Origin: Crossaster papposus
Taxonomy: Eukaryota > Echinodermata > Asteroidea > Velatida > Solasteridae
Reading direction: 5' to 3'
NCBI GenBank assembly: GCA_037893245.1
Contig: JBAIAA010000352.1
Span: 1,860,001-1,924,000 of the forward strand
DNA length: 64,000 bases
Positions 1-11,532 of this stretch are shown in pieces; the first letter of the stretch is position 1, and each line of letters opens with the position of its first letter. The position numbers were made by a program, and so were the translations under genes. The notes under the pieces are model-generated. The model was not told the DNA's origin, did not search any database, and saw only the letters and a list, made by a program, of their open reading frames with translations.

Positions 1-633
1 ACGACGCCATTTTGTAGCGGACCACACCCACGTCAATTAAGGGGGAAGGAAGGAGGAACGGTCCTCTAATTTAAGCGGACGAGCATTTAACAAAATATGC
101 AATAAAACAGAGACTATTGTACAAGGACGACTATCTCCTGAATATAACTTTACAAGACAACACTCATTGCAATGAAGGCACAGTATTATTTACGACCGTA
201 GTGCAATAACATGAAGGTCAAATGTCACCTGGATAGCTGCACATTACATGTTCATGTACATTATAGTATACGCACGCTACAAATCTGACAATACAATAAT
301 AAAAATACACACACGGTCGCAAAAAGGTCACAATTATCAGTACAAATATCAAATAAAATACAACGTTACTCACTGGGAGTTGCTACGAAGGTTACCCTCC
401 CACATGGTTTACATTAGGAGCATGGCCGAAGCCATGCTCCCTAGAAAATCGAGAGAATTTCAAAGACAATTTATGTTGGTCTTCTCTGTTCGAAGCCCAC
501 AGAAGAAAACCTCCTACAACTTGCCTTTGCGCGGGAAGCACAAAGGTCACCTTATGCGTTATATGAAAACATGCAAATCACTTACAAAACTTTTAGGCAT
601 GCACAAACAGAGGGCGCACTTGGTCTCCCTACA
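1..633. repeat. Direct repeat A, copy 1
   Basis: The sequence from the first base to about 633 recurs at 3219-3851 with only three substitutions seen (near 163, 174 and 582). The left edge may extend beyond the window. It contains a short perfect hairpin around 419-442 (GGAGCATGGC facing GCCATGCTCC). A 144-codon reading frame exists here, but it has no recognisable domain and skewed composition, so I do not call it a gene. Either a tandem duplication with a 3218-bp period or terminal repeats of an unknown element would explain it. Confidence 0.9.
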
Positions 634-3218
634 GGTTCCCTACTATACTTTAAGACCACGCGACCCGAGTGGTCCGAATTAATACCTATACAAGGGCGAC
701 CTGTAAACAAGTTTATACAATTACCAATAGTTAGGTGATTTGCAAAACTAACACATTTTACATATGTTTCTTAATGCAACACAGGTTTAATGTAATAATA
801 GTTTCTACATAGCATTAATAAACATCATTGAAAGATAAGCCAAATACAATGTACAGACTCCAAAAGTAGACTGACAATGAAGCAATAAACCACCAGAAAG
901 GTTTTTTTAAATACACACTGTCATACAAGCAGTACAATGTTCCATCGGCTGAAAATCATGTGAAAAAGCACATTCCAGCACAAAACCAGTCTGCAAAATG
1001 TGCACATGCAAAGACCTTCATACAATTATTAACAAGCACAATCTCTTCTACAAATCTCATGCCAAAATTGATACATTGTAATACAATGAGGGCACAACCA
1101 AGACTGAACACAGTCTAGTGCATGTGTTACATGTTGGGAATCACTTGTCTGTAGATATAATACAGAGCACCAACACTGTGTATACATGTACAATACAAAA
1201 TGTTAATCCTGATCATGTCAACAACTCTGAACATGGTTACACACAACACTTAGTGCAAACCCATCTTGTATAATAAAAGCAAATGGTGAAATCCAAATCA
1301 CATTGTCATGAAGATATTGTGTGCTATACATTGTACGTGGATTTGAACAATTGGATGTAAATTGGCAGGCAAATACTCATACTCACGGTGACCAACAGGT
1401 ATATTGGAGAATACAATACAAGTGGCTGGCAAAATATTTTCTCAATCACTAAACAATTCATTGCATCCCAAGATAGACTGCATGGTAGAATAATAACTTC
1501 TCAACCCAGTGCGCGGGCAAACAGTTGGACAACTCAACCAACTACAAAATCTCCTCCTCTTACCATATCAGGCTAGGAAAAAATACATTTCTACCCAAAA
1601 TTAACAGCTAAACTTTAAGGAGCAACACTCATCACTATGAGGGCAACAAAAGGAGTAGGGAATTTACACATTTTGTACACACATTTCCTGAAAATGGTCC
1701 TATAAATGGTAGACTGCATGGTGAAAGTGCCAGACAAACGAATCTCACTCCAAAGGTTTTATATACAAATATCCCATAAATCGGTGAGTAAAACAGTTGG
1801 AATACACTCCAAACTGCAAAAGATGCTGACAAATATATTCCACTTAGCAACTACACTAAAATTAGGAATCCAAAATCCCGTCACTACACGTTCGTAGGGA
1901 AAATATTTGGAAATGCAAACAAAAACACACAAATTCCCTTCTCATAAAAAATCAATGACAGAGAACAATATGAAAATGCCACCAACTGTCTTCATGAACC
2001 AACCTTGAAATATAAATGCATCTGCCCAATCATGAAGGTATAATTATCCAAAAGTCATTATATGAATGCACAGTATACATGTACATGGTGTACATTATAT
2101 AAACTAATAAATAGTTGTACATTTCACACAACAGACAATTCTCATCCAGAATATAAAGGACAAGTTTCAAGTTGGAAAAATACAAAATACAACTTCATAC
2201 AATGAAATGAGTTATTATGGTGCATATAAATATCTTTCATCAAGAGCAAACACCAATATAATTATCATGCAGGGGCAACTTGAGCTGACACAGGCAGTGC
2301 ATAGCCAAATACAAATACATGTACATTAAAGTAATGTCACTAGGCCACAGACCCCGATTGTGAGGTACATGTACTGTGATCCTGTTAACAATCACCACTA
2401 TTGCTAAAATGTAGTCAATTACATGTACAATCCTTGAATACAAGGAAACAGTTCCCTACTTTTTCCTGAGCTTTGCCATCTAGCTGTGAAGGCACAAACT
2501 ATATCTCAGCTAAAGCACTATGTGACTTCAAAATATAGTCTGGCACTTACATGGTTGGGATTACTATCTGGCAATGTACACAAACAAATGACTTGTTACA
2601 ATACAGTAATCGGGCCTAAATCATTGACCTATAATATATCTAGTCTGCACACAGACAGACTATAAAATACAAGTCAAAAATATGTCTAACCACACTGTAG
2701 ACAAAACTACAATTGCAATACAAAAATCTCCAGCTGACAGTCTTATAAAGACTTAAATGTTACACAACAATATGCCACGACAATGAAGTCATTGATAAAA
2801 CACCCTCCACACTGGTGTGGACTACAGTGCAAAATACATTTAGCTGAAAATCTAGAGTTACATTAATAACATCTGTGCCACAATAATATTTGACCCCAAA
2901 ACACTCAATCCAAAGCACAGGTCTACAACTGGCTCTAAAATGATCTGTTCCTATACACAAATAGAATCCGAGTCCGACAGATTCATACGAGGCACAACTG
3001 CCTAAAAACTGAACATGTAGATCTACAAGCTTCGATAAAATGGTCAAATATTAAACACATTATACAATGAAAATTACACAGCACGAAATGTAATCAACAA
3101 TAATAAATGCGCAGAAGCAAACGCGCACAAGTTACAAGAGAACATCTAAAGTCCGGCACAAAAACATATCCGGATAAAAGTACGTCGTCAAAATAATGTT
3201 AAATGCTCAATCCTGTCT
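634..3218. other. Non-coding spacer between the two A repeats
   Basis: About 2.6 kb of AT-rich sequence with an A and C bias on the plus strand. The only open frames are short and look like chance. I see no retroelement protein, no splice-bounded exon and no terminal repeats. It could be the internal part of a non-coding element bounded by repeat A, or the unit of a tandem duplication. Confidence 0.6.
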
Positions 3219-3851
3219 ACGACGCCATTTTGTAGCGGACCACACCCACGTCAATTAAGGGGGAAGGAAGGAGGAACGGTCCTCTAATTTAAGCGGACGA
3301 GCATTTAACAAAATATGCAATAAAACAGAGACTATTGTACAAGGACGACTATCTCCTGAATATAACTTTACAAGACAACACTTATTGCAATAAAGGCACA
3401 GTATTATTTACGACCGTAGTGCAATAACATGAAGGTCAAATGTCACCTGGATAGCTGCACATTACATGTTCATGTACATTATAGTATACGCACGCTACAA
3501 ATCTGACAATACAATAATAAAAATACACACACGGTCGCAAAAAGGTCACAATTATCAGTACAAATATCAAATAAAATACAACGTTACTCACTGGGAGTTG
3601 CTACGAAGGTTACCCTCCCACATGGTTTACATTAGGAGCATGGCCGAAGCCATGCTCCCTAGAAAATCGAGAGAATTTCAAAGACAATTTATGTTGGTCT
3701 TCTCTGTTCGAAGCCCACAGAAGAAAACCTCCTACAACTTGCCTTTGCGCGGGAAGCACAAAGGTCACCTTATGCGTTATATGAAAACATGCAAATCACT
3801 TGCAAAACTTTTAGGCATGCACAAACAGAGGGCGCACTTGGTCTCCCTACA
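3219..3851. repeat. Direct repeat A, copy 2
   Basis: Near-identical copy of positions 1-633 at an offset of 3218 bp. Identity stops abruptly after the bases CTCCCTACA at 3851, where copy 1 continues with unrelated sequence and copy 2 runs straight into repeat R1. The sharp right edge in both copies marks a real breakpoint. Confidence 0.9.
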
Positions 3852-4472
3852 CTTGTAGTACATGTAATACATATGTACATGATTGTATGTATGTATGTAT
3901 GATTGTACGTACTTGTACATGACTGTGTACATGTATACAAATGACACCCGCATTGACCGGCACGCCAACCACTTTTGAACATGGCGCAGAGTAACCTATT
4001 TGTACTGCTGCTGTTTTGTTCGGGATCCAGAATATAGGTTTAGATATAGGAGAGATTCTTCGCTCCGAACCAAGACTACGAAGCCTCTCGCATTCCCACA
4101 ATATCTCACCCATATACCTCACCCGTACCTCGTCACCCGTACAACGTAAATGCTAACGTATTTTTCTACCGACGCGGTGGGAATACGGGGGCGTGCGTAG
4201 CTAGCCATTCAGACTGTCATGCAAACTAGATCGGCCGAAGCAGGAGTTATGGAGTTCAAATTTCGATTCTGCAGGACCAGCTCCCGAGTTATCCGACATT
4301 TGCGAGTTGCACGTTGCAGTTTGATACCGTGGGTGGCGAGAGGGCGCAGAGGCCTACATGTCGAGGCCTCACAAGCTGGGAGTTACTAGGGCGAGGAAAA
4401 CCACCCGGTAATCGACAGTTCGCCCACCCGGCGCAATTGCGACCTCCGAGATATCGTAAATATACATGTACA
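3852..4472. repeat. Dispersed repeat R1, copy 1
   Basis: Shares long stretches with 14420-14728 plus 16372-16682: a GTACATGTAATACAT start, the segment around GCGCAGAGTAACCTATTTG, a run of CCTCACCCGTA units, then GACGCGGTGGGAATACGG. Relative to copy 2 it has about 150 extra bases (near 4300-4446). It is non-coding as far as I can tell; a short frame (starting MAQSNLF) is present in both copies but ends quickly. Confidence 0.75.
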
Positions 4473-5093
4473 TCTGTTGGTGCATGGAGCAATAAACTAG
4501 ATCTAGTTGATTGCTCCACTGCGGTAAACATTACGTAACGTCATCAATGGCTGTGTGGTACAAAGTAATCGCTTTAATTTAATATCTAGCTATATACCAC
4601 ATTATATTTTCATTTCTAACTCTTGTGATGTCTATATACTTTCTATGGTCTACCATTACCAGATATTTACCAGTAGATTGGATAACAATAGTAAGAAAAA
4701 CAAGTGTGATAATCAATGTCTGCATTTGTAACTAACAGCTACATGTACAATGTAATTTTATGTTTTAAATTGGCAAATTATCCGGGAAGTTTGTTTATAG
4801 AAGTGACGATTATATTGTAACTCTAATAACTTGATTCAAGCTCAGGAGTCGGTGCTAAAAAAATAAATAATAGTCCGTGAATTTCAGACTGCGTGAATTT
4901 CAGACTGTGAAATCCGAACTCATTGGGAGTGTTGCGCATGCGTAATGAGAAGAGTAGTGTTACGTGGATGGGTTTAACCAATAATAGGAAAAGGAGTTTG
5001 GTTTTTATATAATACCAGTTTCCCGTGACAACAGGAGCCAGTCTTAATATTTGGCGCTAACGGCTTGTAATAAGCCTATGTTACGAAGAACAC
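4473..5093. other. Intergenic, 3' side of the receptor gene
   Basis: AT-rich sequence downstream of the stop codon of the minus-strand receptor gene. It should include the 3' UTR. I see no convincing polyadenylation signal on the minus strand close to the stop codon and no repeat or RNA gene. Confidence 0.5.
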
Positions 5094-8000
5094 TCACTGT
5101 TGATCGGAATTCATGTAAACTAGTATGAACCAGACTATGCAACCCACCAATGACAACAGAGTTATCAGCAGGGACAGCACGAGAGCTACCCGGTCGATAA
5201 CCAAAACCACTTCGCGCCAAGTCTGGGCGCTTGGCAACGGTCGAGTCGGGTGCCGCTGATGTCGAGACCCCGACTCACGGTCACCACACACGCGCTTCCT
5301 GGTTCGCATGACCGGGGATTCCAGCGCCTTTGAGTGATGGGATACAGCGCGCAGCCCCTTGGCGACGTCGTAGGGTTTGCGGCGGGTCTCATCATCCCGG
5401 TCCCCTATCCGTTGGTTGAGGAGCGACTTCGCCGGCGAGGTTTCCCGAGCGTTCTCGGGCATGTCTCCGGACAAGTCGGTCCAGCCACCATACGCGGGCT
5501 CCACGTTGTCTGGCCATCGCGTGGTGAGGGAACTCTCTCCTGGCCGAGAATCAGAGCTGGCTGGTGTGCAGATTTCACCTGAGGTACGGTGGCATACTAG
5601 CCTGGAAAGGAAACCGAACACGACGTGACTAACCCAGCGAGGAATGGGCCGACGATTGTCGCGGTAAAACACGCCCAGGACAGCCACGGTGCACACGATG
5701 GAGGTAGAGGATAGAATTATCATCGGTGTGAAGTAAAACACTGTAGAGAAACCCATAACAAATATAGGGACATTTAGAAGGACTTAGTAAAATACACACG
5801 TATAACGGCACGAGTCGTGTGTCCATGGCAGTGGCGCAAATAGGTAAAACTCACGAGTGGCACAATATTAACCTAATCGTAGATTGTGTCCCAACCGCTT
5901 AAAATTTAGAGCAGAAAAATACTATCTCAGACTTTGATCAATCTCAAAGGAAGTACCCAGTACATTATTATGTAGGCCTAACTACGTTTAATCACCGTTT
6001 ACATCTTTGTGTATATAAATAATGTAATTAATTTAGGGACATATCCAACGATAAGAACGAGGCTAACCTGCGCCTGGTGACATTTTAGGCTTCATAACAA
6101 AAAGCACAAAAAGCTGGATAAAACGAGCCATTTTACTCGACTTATGGGACTAGCTATATGAAGATGGCGTGCAAATCGGCGTGTACGTCTATGTACTGTT
6201 TGAATGAGGTCTAATTTGGCAGTTATTTACATATACGGCAAGAAAAATGAGAACCTGAACATTAACAAAGCACAGAGACTAATTCCATTACAGTATAACA
6301 AGACAATTAAATGTTTGGTTTTGGTAAGTATTTCACTGGTTTTATGATTTTGTTTGCAAATATCACCTACTGATGATTGGTGCGTTTTCTGCTGTCGGCG
6401 GCAAGTTGCCGCTGATCAACTGCTGGAACAGAATCAACGACAGTAGGTTGGTAACACCCAGTGATACCTTCTCCCCCGACTCGGGAGGCAGAACGAACAC
6501 CATGAGGTTGAGGAGGGACAGCAGTAGGCAGGGGAAGATGATCTGGAACATGTGATAGAGAGGCCGGCGACGGAGTCGGACGAAGTACGACAGCTCCACG
6601 TAGGTCTGGTCGTTGGCCTCGTACGTTGTCTCCTTCCGACACACCGCCACATCCAGGAGCTCCCACACGCCGACGTCGGTGTAGAAATCCTGGAGTTGGT
6701 CCTCCTTGTACTCGGTGAGATTCAGCTCCCCGGCATGCAAAGCCCACGAGGAGAAGCGCAGCTCGCATACCTGGGTGTCGAAAGGGAACAGGCGGGCGTT
6801 GATCGGGCAGGTGCTTTTCAGGATGGCCGGGGTAATCCACTTGACCGAGCCGGTGTAGTGGACCTTCACGGGAATGTCGGGCTTGTAACTCTCGAAGTCG
6901 CGGTCAACGCTGCGTGTGAATTGAATATGGAAGCAGTTATAATCAGAGTACAGGACATCGGTCTATATTATGTAAATGCTACTGAAAGGCCAGGGTTTTC
7001 TGAAACCATATGAAGCACGATATGTGGCAGAGAAACCCCCACCCCCACCTCTTTTGTGTTGAACATTGTGTTCCCGGAATCTCAGGAATTCCTTTTAGGT
7101 TTCAAGGGGGGATGGGTTAGGTTACAATAGTGTTGAGCGCGTATAAAGTATAGGGATAAGAGGGGGTACCCCTCTGCCACATATCGTGCTGGGTATATCT
7201 GAGACTCTTATTTACCATCTCGTCTGTGGCCACTTTCCTGAAGCTGCTAAGCACAAAAACTAGCTTTGCATGAAAAGTCTTTCATTGATCAAAACAGGGT
7301 TACAATAATGTTCAGGTGATGGATATCGTTTGTGACTGGTATTTCAGCTGTTTTTGTTTGCTTAGCATGCTATGAAAAGCACATTAAGGGAGGCCGGCGT
7401 ATCTCTGACGCATGAAAGCCTTTCAAATTCTGAGCAAGGCCTGAGGAAAGCCTGGGCCTTGCAATCTTTTTAATCCCCATCCAGTGACAACAGGCACACA
7501 CCCAATGAATAGACTACATCACACCTTTCTGGCTTGCCCAGACTTTAGTGACAGATAAGCTCCCCTTTGTATGTGAGCAGCTGGCGTGCATTTCTGTATA
7601 ACAAAAGAATACTAACTGCTGTGTCGGGCGTCTTTGATTTTCTTGGTTGACATTTTGGACTTTTGCGGTTAACTTCACTCAGACTAGCAAAGCTTGTCGG
7701 CCCGGCAAGTTGAACGCCATGCCGTTGAGCCAAGGAATACAGTGTGCACGTGTCACCTTTTTTTATAACTTGTTTTTATATAGAGAAAATCCCAATTTTT
7801 TATCCAACTTTACAACCATAGATTTTAATTATTATGTTGTGATCAAGGTATTTGCCACAACCGGAATAGTTTTTGCGAAAGACTATGTTATTCAAGAAAG
7901 GCTTTTTCAACTGGGATTTGTTAGGTCCCCAGATCAGGTGGCAAGCGGAAAATACAGTGCGCCCATGTGCGCCTAATATTCGGAAACAATATAAATTACT

Positions 8001-11000
8001 GGTCGAACTGGCAGAGATGTAAAAGGTATGGTGTTCCAAAGACGACATATCGCCGTCGCCCCCGACCTCGCCGTCGCCGACGACCCCACTCTCGGGTTTA
8101 AAAAAAACATTACCAAACACCGACACAACTTGTGGCAGCCTGGGGGGGGGGGGAATCCCCGAAATATATTTTAACGTAGACCTGATTATTGTAAACAACA
8201 CCAATCTTTAATAATTTTTTATTTGCGGGGGGGGGGGGGGGGGTTCTCTGGCACTAACCACTACACCGTGCTAGTGTAGTGGTTAGCGTAAGTTAGTGCA
8301 AGGCCTTGTTAACATACTGAATAGCATTTTCCAATGTGTTGCCTAAAAAACACATTAAAGAGGACAGAATACATATACAGACAAAGGGGTTCAACCACAA
8401 CAACAAAGACGAGTTCAGCAGAAAAAAATGGAATAATAAAGCAAGAAGAAACCACACTAGTGTGGGTAATAATGCTGATTTTCCCTGCGAATGTGCTTCG
8501 AGCAAAAAATGGCAAATCAAAAGCGAAGATAATTCACGGCATTTTACACATTCTTACGGCAATTTTTTTTTTTTTTTTTAGATAAAGTAAAATTACTAAA
8601 CTATTTCAATGAACGTTTGCTTGTGTTGGTAGCAAAAAAATATCGCCGTTACATTGCCCTAATTCGAACAGAAATACTACCTATTGGGAATTTGCTGTCA
8701 TGTCCACAAATCGAACCCAAAACAACAACAATACCCCGGAAGGATATTGTTTGCATAAAAACATCAAAGAATGGTAATATTTTCTAGGACAAAAAATACG
8801 TGTATTGGAACGGAAAATTAACATTGAACCTACTTTTTGTACAGAGTTATGTCCGGTAGCCATATCAGCGACTTGTGCACGTACACGTGTTCCACTCCAC
8901 CGTAATCTTCCGGGTCCCATTTCATGTACTCGTCAGTCCATCTCTGCATGCAAACAAAAAAAGGGATTTCACCTGAAATCATTTTTTTGGGGGTACAAGG
9001 CACACTTTGTATGCCCAAGGAGCGCGTTGGCCTCCGATTCGGGTTGACAAGGCTAAACTGACCCAAAACATTTTAAGATATTGGTCCAACACTCCGCGAT
9101 TTAAAAAAGGTTAATAATAATAATACTACACGTTGTCATACCTGCGCCATCCAACCGCCTATCTCGATCGTTTGGTGCCTTTCGTTCTGCAAGGAATTAC
9201 ACAAATTGAAATCAGGAAATCAATCAGAAAATCAATGAGGAATCAATGAGGAATCAAAGGTAAAGATGACCAACGTCATTAGAAATCTTGTTTCCTTAAA
9301 TTGATGAAAGATTCCCTAGGAAACGAAAGGTTCTGACTATTGATGTGCATCGGAATGGGTTAACTAGGCCAAACCGACCCGAAACATTAAAGACATAAAT
9401 CGAATCTGAACCGAAACCGATTTGAACTTTCCAACCCAACCCAACCCAACCCGAAAACTAAAATTCTGGGGGAAAACGACCCGAACCGACAAAAACGGAA
9501 CCGAACCTTAAAAGGAATCCAAAGAAAAAAACCCACATGTCTAGCTCAGGCAAATCATCTTAAATTTTACAAATAGCCTATTTCGTCCGTTTTGTGACTG
9601 AACTTTAGTTTAACCATTATCGCATGAATATCGACCGATCAAGCGTGAACTTCCGCCCGATTAACCCCGTGTTACGTAAAAAATTACAATGCACAGCGGC
9701 AGATCGAAAGGGGGTTGGGGGGGGGGGGGGTGGCGGGGTTGGGGGAGGGTGGCGAGGGGGGGGGGGGGGGGGTAAACCTCCCCATGGGCTGCCCAAAGAA
9801 ATTGTTCCACCGGTGGGGGGCATGCTTCACGGGTTTAATGCCCCGGACCCAACTAGCACGGCGTGCCTTTGGCACGCTCAGGTAAACCCCCTTTAGTTAA
9901 AACCTAGATCCGCCACTGATGTATCTTTTTGTTCGCGCCTATTCTGTCTTCTGTTCGTTTCAACTTGGCTTCGCCTCGTGAAATGGAAAAGTGCAGATTT
10001 TACCTCGCCGTAATATTCCTCGCATTCCACTCCAAGCCACTCAATATTGTGTATAACACAAATCCCTTACCAGTTCTATAACTTGAACGAATGTCATCTT
10101 TAATTCTACCGTGGTGAGATGGGACAAGTTGTGGACAGGTCGCACTGTGGTGTACCCGTAGTTATCAAGTAATTCTTTCAGAATACGATTCTGGTTGCTC
10201 GGTTCGCGACTTGACTCTATACAATAATTGGGGGAAACGAAGAAGCTTTAGAAGCTGACATGATTATAATAAGCAAATGTTTTTATAAAGCACATGTATT
10301 CATCAAACATGACTGCTCAAGGGGCTGAACATGGTTATTACCCTGCTCTGGGAGTACAATGTATACAGCTCGATGTAACCATTTCGGCACATTGCAGCTA
10401 ACAACCACAATAACCATATCTTCCCCTCACAAGGACCTATTTACTCCTGGGTGGGGAGTAGCAAATGGTGACAAAGTATCTTGCTCAAGGTCAGCAAACA
10501 CACACCATGGCTGCCGCAGACCAAGATTTCAATGTATTTTTTTGGTCGTTTCGAATAATAACAGCAGCACTCCAAAACTCCTATCTGCCCCACGAGAGGT
10601 GTTTAGAAGTACGATCTTTACTATAGGCAAGGTTTTTGACGCTAATAATTCAGGGTTTCTTTGGGTATAAAAATTAGTCCTATGCATACAGAGACACACT
10701 ATGACACTACCGTATGCCTATACGAACGCGGAACCAAGTATCGATCGCAATGCTTTAAAATATAACAATTGTTTTAGGGTTGTACTAATTAAAAATTGGA
10801 TAAAACAAAACGCATACAAACATAATTACGCATAATGTAGTGTACACATTCATAAAACAAAGGTACAATGTTGATTTGTTTCTAGAACGACAGCATTAAA
10901 TACGGTTGAACTTAGTTTGAAAAATAGATTGTTAACCATGATGACAAAATTACAAATACAAATATGTATAGTTATAAGCGGGTTATTTATTTTTTTTAAA

Positions 11001-11269
11001 CTAAAAAGGAAATACTAATGCTAATCAATACATTCCGAAAATGAGAATGACCCCTATTTTTACTACATGAATTTCATCTAAAGAAACAATTAAAATCTGC
11101 CAAGATTTTTTGAATGTACCTAGTTTGCAACTACTGTAGTGCCGTCTTATTTTCAAAGTTATATACAGAGAAAAATGAAACTTGTGGAATCTTCACGTAA
11201 CAATTACTTACCACTGGACAATGCGAACACAGATCCAAAGAAGATTAGCGCAATCTGCAGGCCAGCCAT
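5094..11269 (-). CDS. Nicotinic acetylcholine receptor-like subunit (Cys-loop ligand-gated ion channel), 6 exons
   Basis: Plasma-membrane pentameric channel subunit of 514 aa. CDS exons: 11269-11212, 10216-10071, 9186-9142, 8943-8834, 6909-6371, 5740-5094. All introns are GT-AG, the phases agree, and exon lengths 146, 45 and 110 match the classic nAChR gene layout. Start chosen at 11269 because it gives a clean signal peptide (MAGLQIALIFFGSVFALSS); in-frame ATGs at 11296 and 11341 are alternatives. Ligand-binding domain about 20-237: loop D Trp in GGWMAQ, Cys-loop C154-C168 with 13 residues between, loop B Trp in SSWAL. Loop C has a single Cys (C210), so no vicinal Cys pair: a non-alpha type. 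TM1 about 238-260, TM2 266-287 (GEK start, 9' Leu, 20' Gly), TM3 302-326, TM4 482-507 after a loop of about 150 residues. The -1' Glu suggests cation selectivity (inference). No stops or frameshifts; probably functional. Introns carry MITEs and homopolymer runs. Confidence 0.94.
7014..7190. mobile_element. MITE family B, copy 1 (in receptor intron 4)
   Basis: 177 bp with terminal inverted repeats AGCACGATATGTGGCAGAG and its complement. A second copy lies at 39889-40059 and shares the internal text around GTGTTCCCGGAATCTCAGG. It is non-coding and presumably mobilised by a transposase elsewhere. It sits about 100 bp upstream (on the gene strand) of exon 5 without touching a splice site. Confidence 0.85.
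7240..7385. mobile_element. Degraded relative of the GGGGCCAATTTC MITE
   Basis: Contains the inner terminal motif GCTGCTAAGCAC on the left and GCTTAGCATGCTATG on the right, with similar spacing and middle text (AAAGTCT, GGTTACAAT, CAGGTGA) to the intact element at 43045-43291. The outermost bases are lost. Lies in receptor intron 4. Confidence 0.45.
8226..8286. repeat. G-run followed by a hairpin in receptor intron 4
   Basis: A run of about 18 G is followed by a perfect 12-bp stem at 8254-8286 (CTAACCACTACA facing TGTAGTGGTTAG). The right arm (TAGTGTAGTGGTTAGCG) looks like the 5' part of a tRNA including an A box, but no matching B box follows within tRNA distance. Possibly a tRNA-derived SINE head or chance. 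Confidence 0.4.
9712..9915. repeat. G-rich tract and element end in receptor intron 2
   Basis: A near-pure G tract (about 9718-9772) is followed by GC-rich text that ends in CTAGATCCGCCACTG, which resembles the GGCGGATCCAGG-type terminus seen at 35243 and 36508. Probably the remains of a DNA element of that broad type. Proline- and glycine-rich frames across the G tract are artefacts. Confidence 0.4.
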
Positions 11270-11362
11270 TGTATAACAATGCAGAGAATCCAGCATTACT
11301 TGCGATAAACCAAAACCACACCAAAATGATCCCACCCGCATGAAACAAAACAATCCTCGCGT

Positions 11363-11477
11363 ATGCACATTTCTGACTGTGACTTTAACATTTATATACA
11401 CACCATCCCGGTCATTCGCTGCCGCTAACGTACAAAGTGTACATTTTATTCAGACGCTAGGGGCGTCGTCCCATTGG
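11363..11477 (-). promoter_or_regulatory. Candidate core promoter of the receptor gene
   Basis: On the minus strand a TATATAAA box lies at 11398-11391 and a CCAAT box at 11477-11473, about 75 bp further upstream. Start of transcription would fall near 11365, giving a 5' UTR of about 95 nt before the ATG at 11269. The motif spacing is normal, but no transcript evidence is available. If this TATA box is used, the upstream in-frame ATG at 11401 cannot be the start. Confidence 0.5.
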
Positions 11478-11532
11478 CTTCAATTTCGGAGCACGCCCAC
11501 GACCAACGTACATGCCGTAAAATTAATAACCT

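Noticed and set aside
248-682. 144-codon open frame in repeat A, nearly repeated at 3466-3858
   Set aside because: Repeated only because the DNA is repeated. No domain, skewed composition, and the second copy ends differently at the repeat border. No sign of codon-level constraint.
1-3851. LTR retrotransposon with repeat A as LTRs
   Set aside because: No TG...CA ends, no gag or pol frame in the spacer, no primer-binding site or polypurine tract seen. Kept only as a direct repeat.
6367-7013. Other open frames over receptor exon 5 on both strands
   Set aside because: Shadows of the GC-rich exon; the receptor frame has clear homology and correct splice borders.
8254-8396. Intact tRNA gene built on the TAGTGTAGTGGTTAGCG arm
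   Set aside because: The nearest B-box-like GGTTCAACC is over 100 bp away and no acceptor stem pairs.
9617-9896. Proline- and glycine-rich frames near 9700
   Set aside because: Produced by the long G/C homopolymer tract in intron 2.
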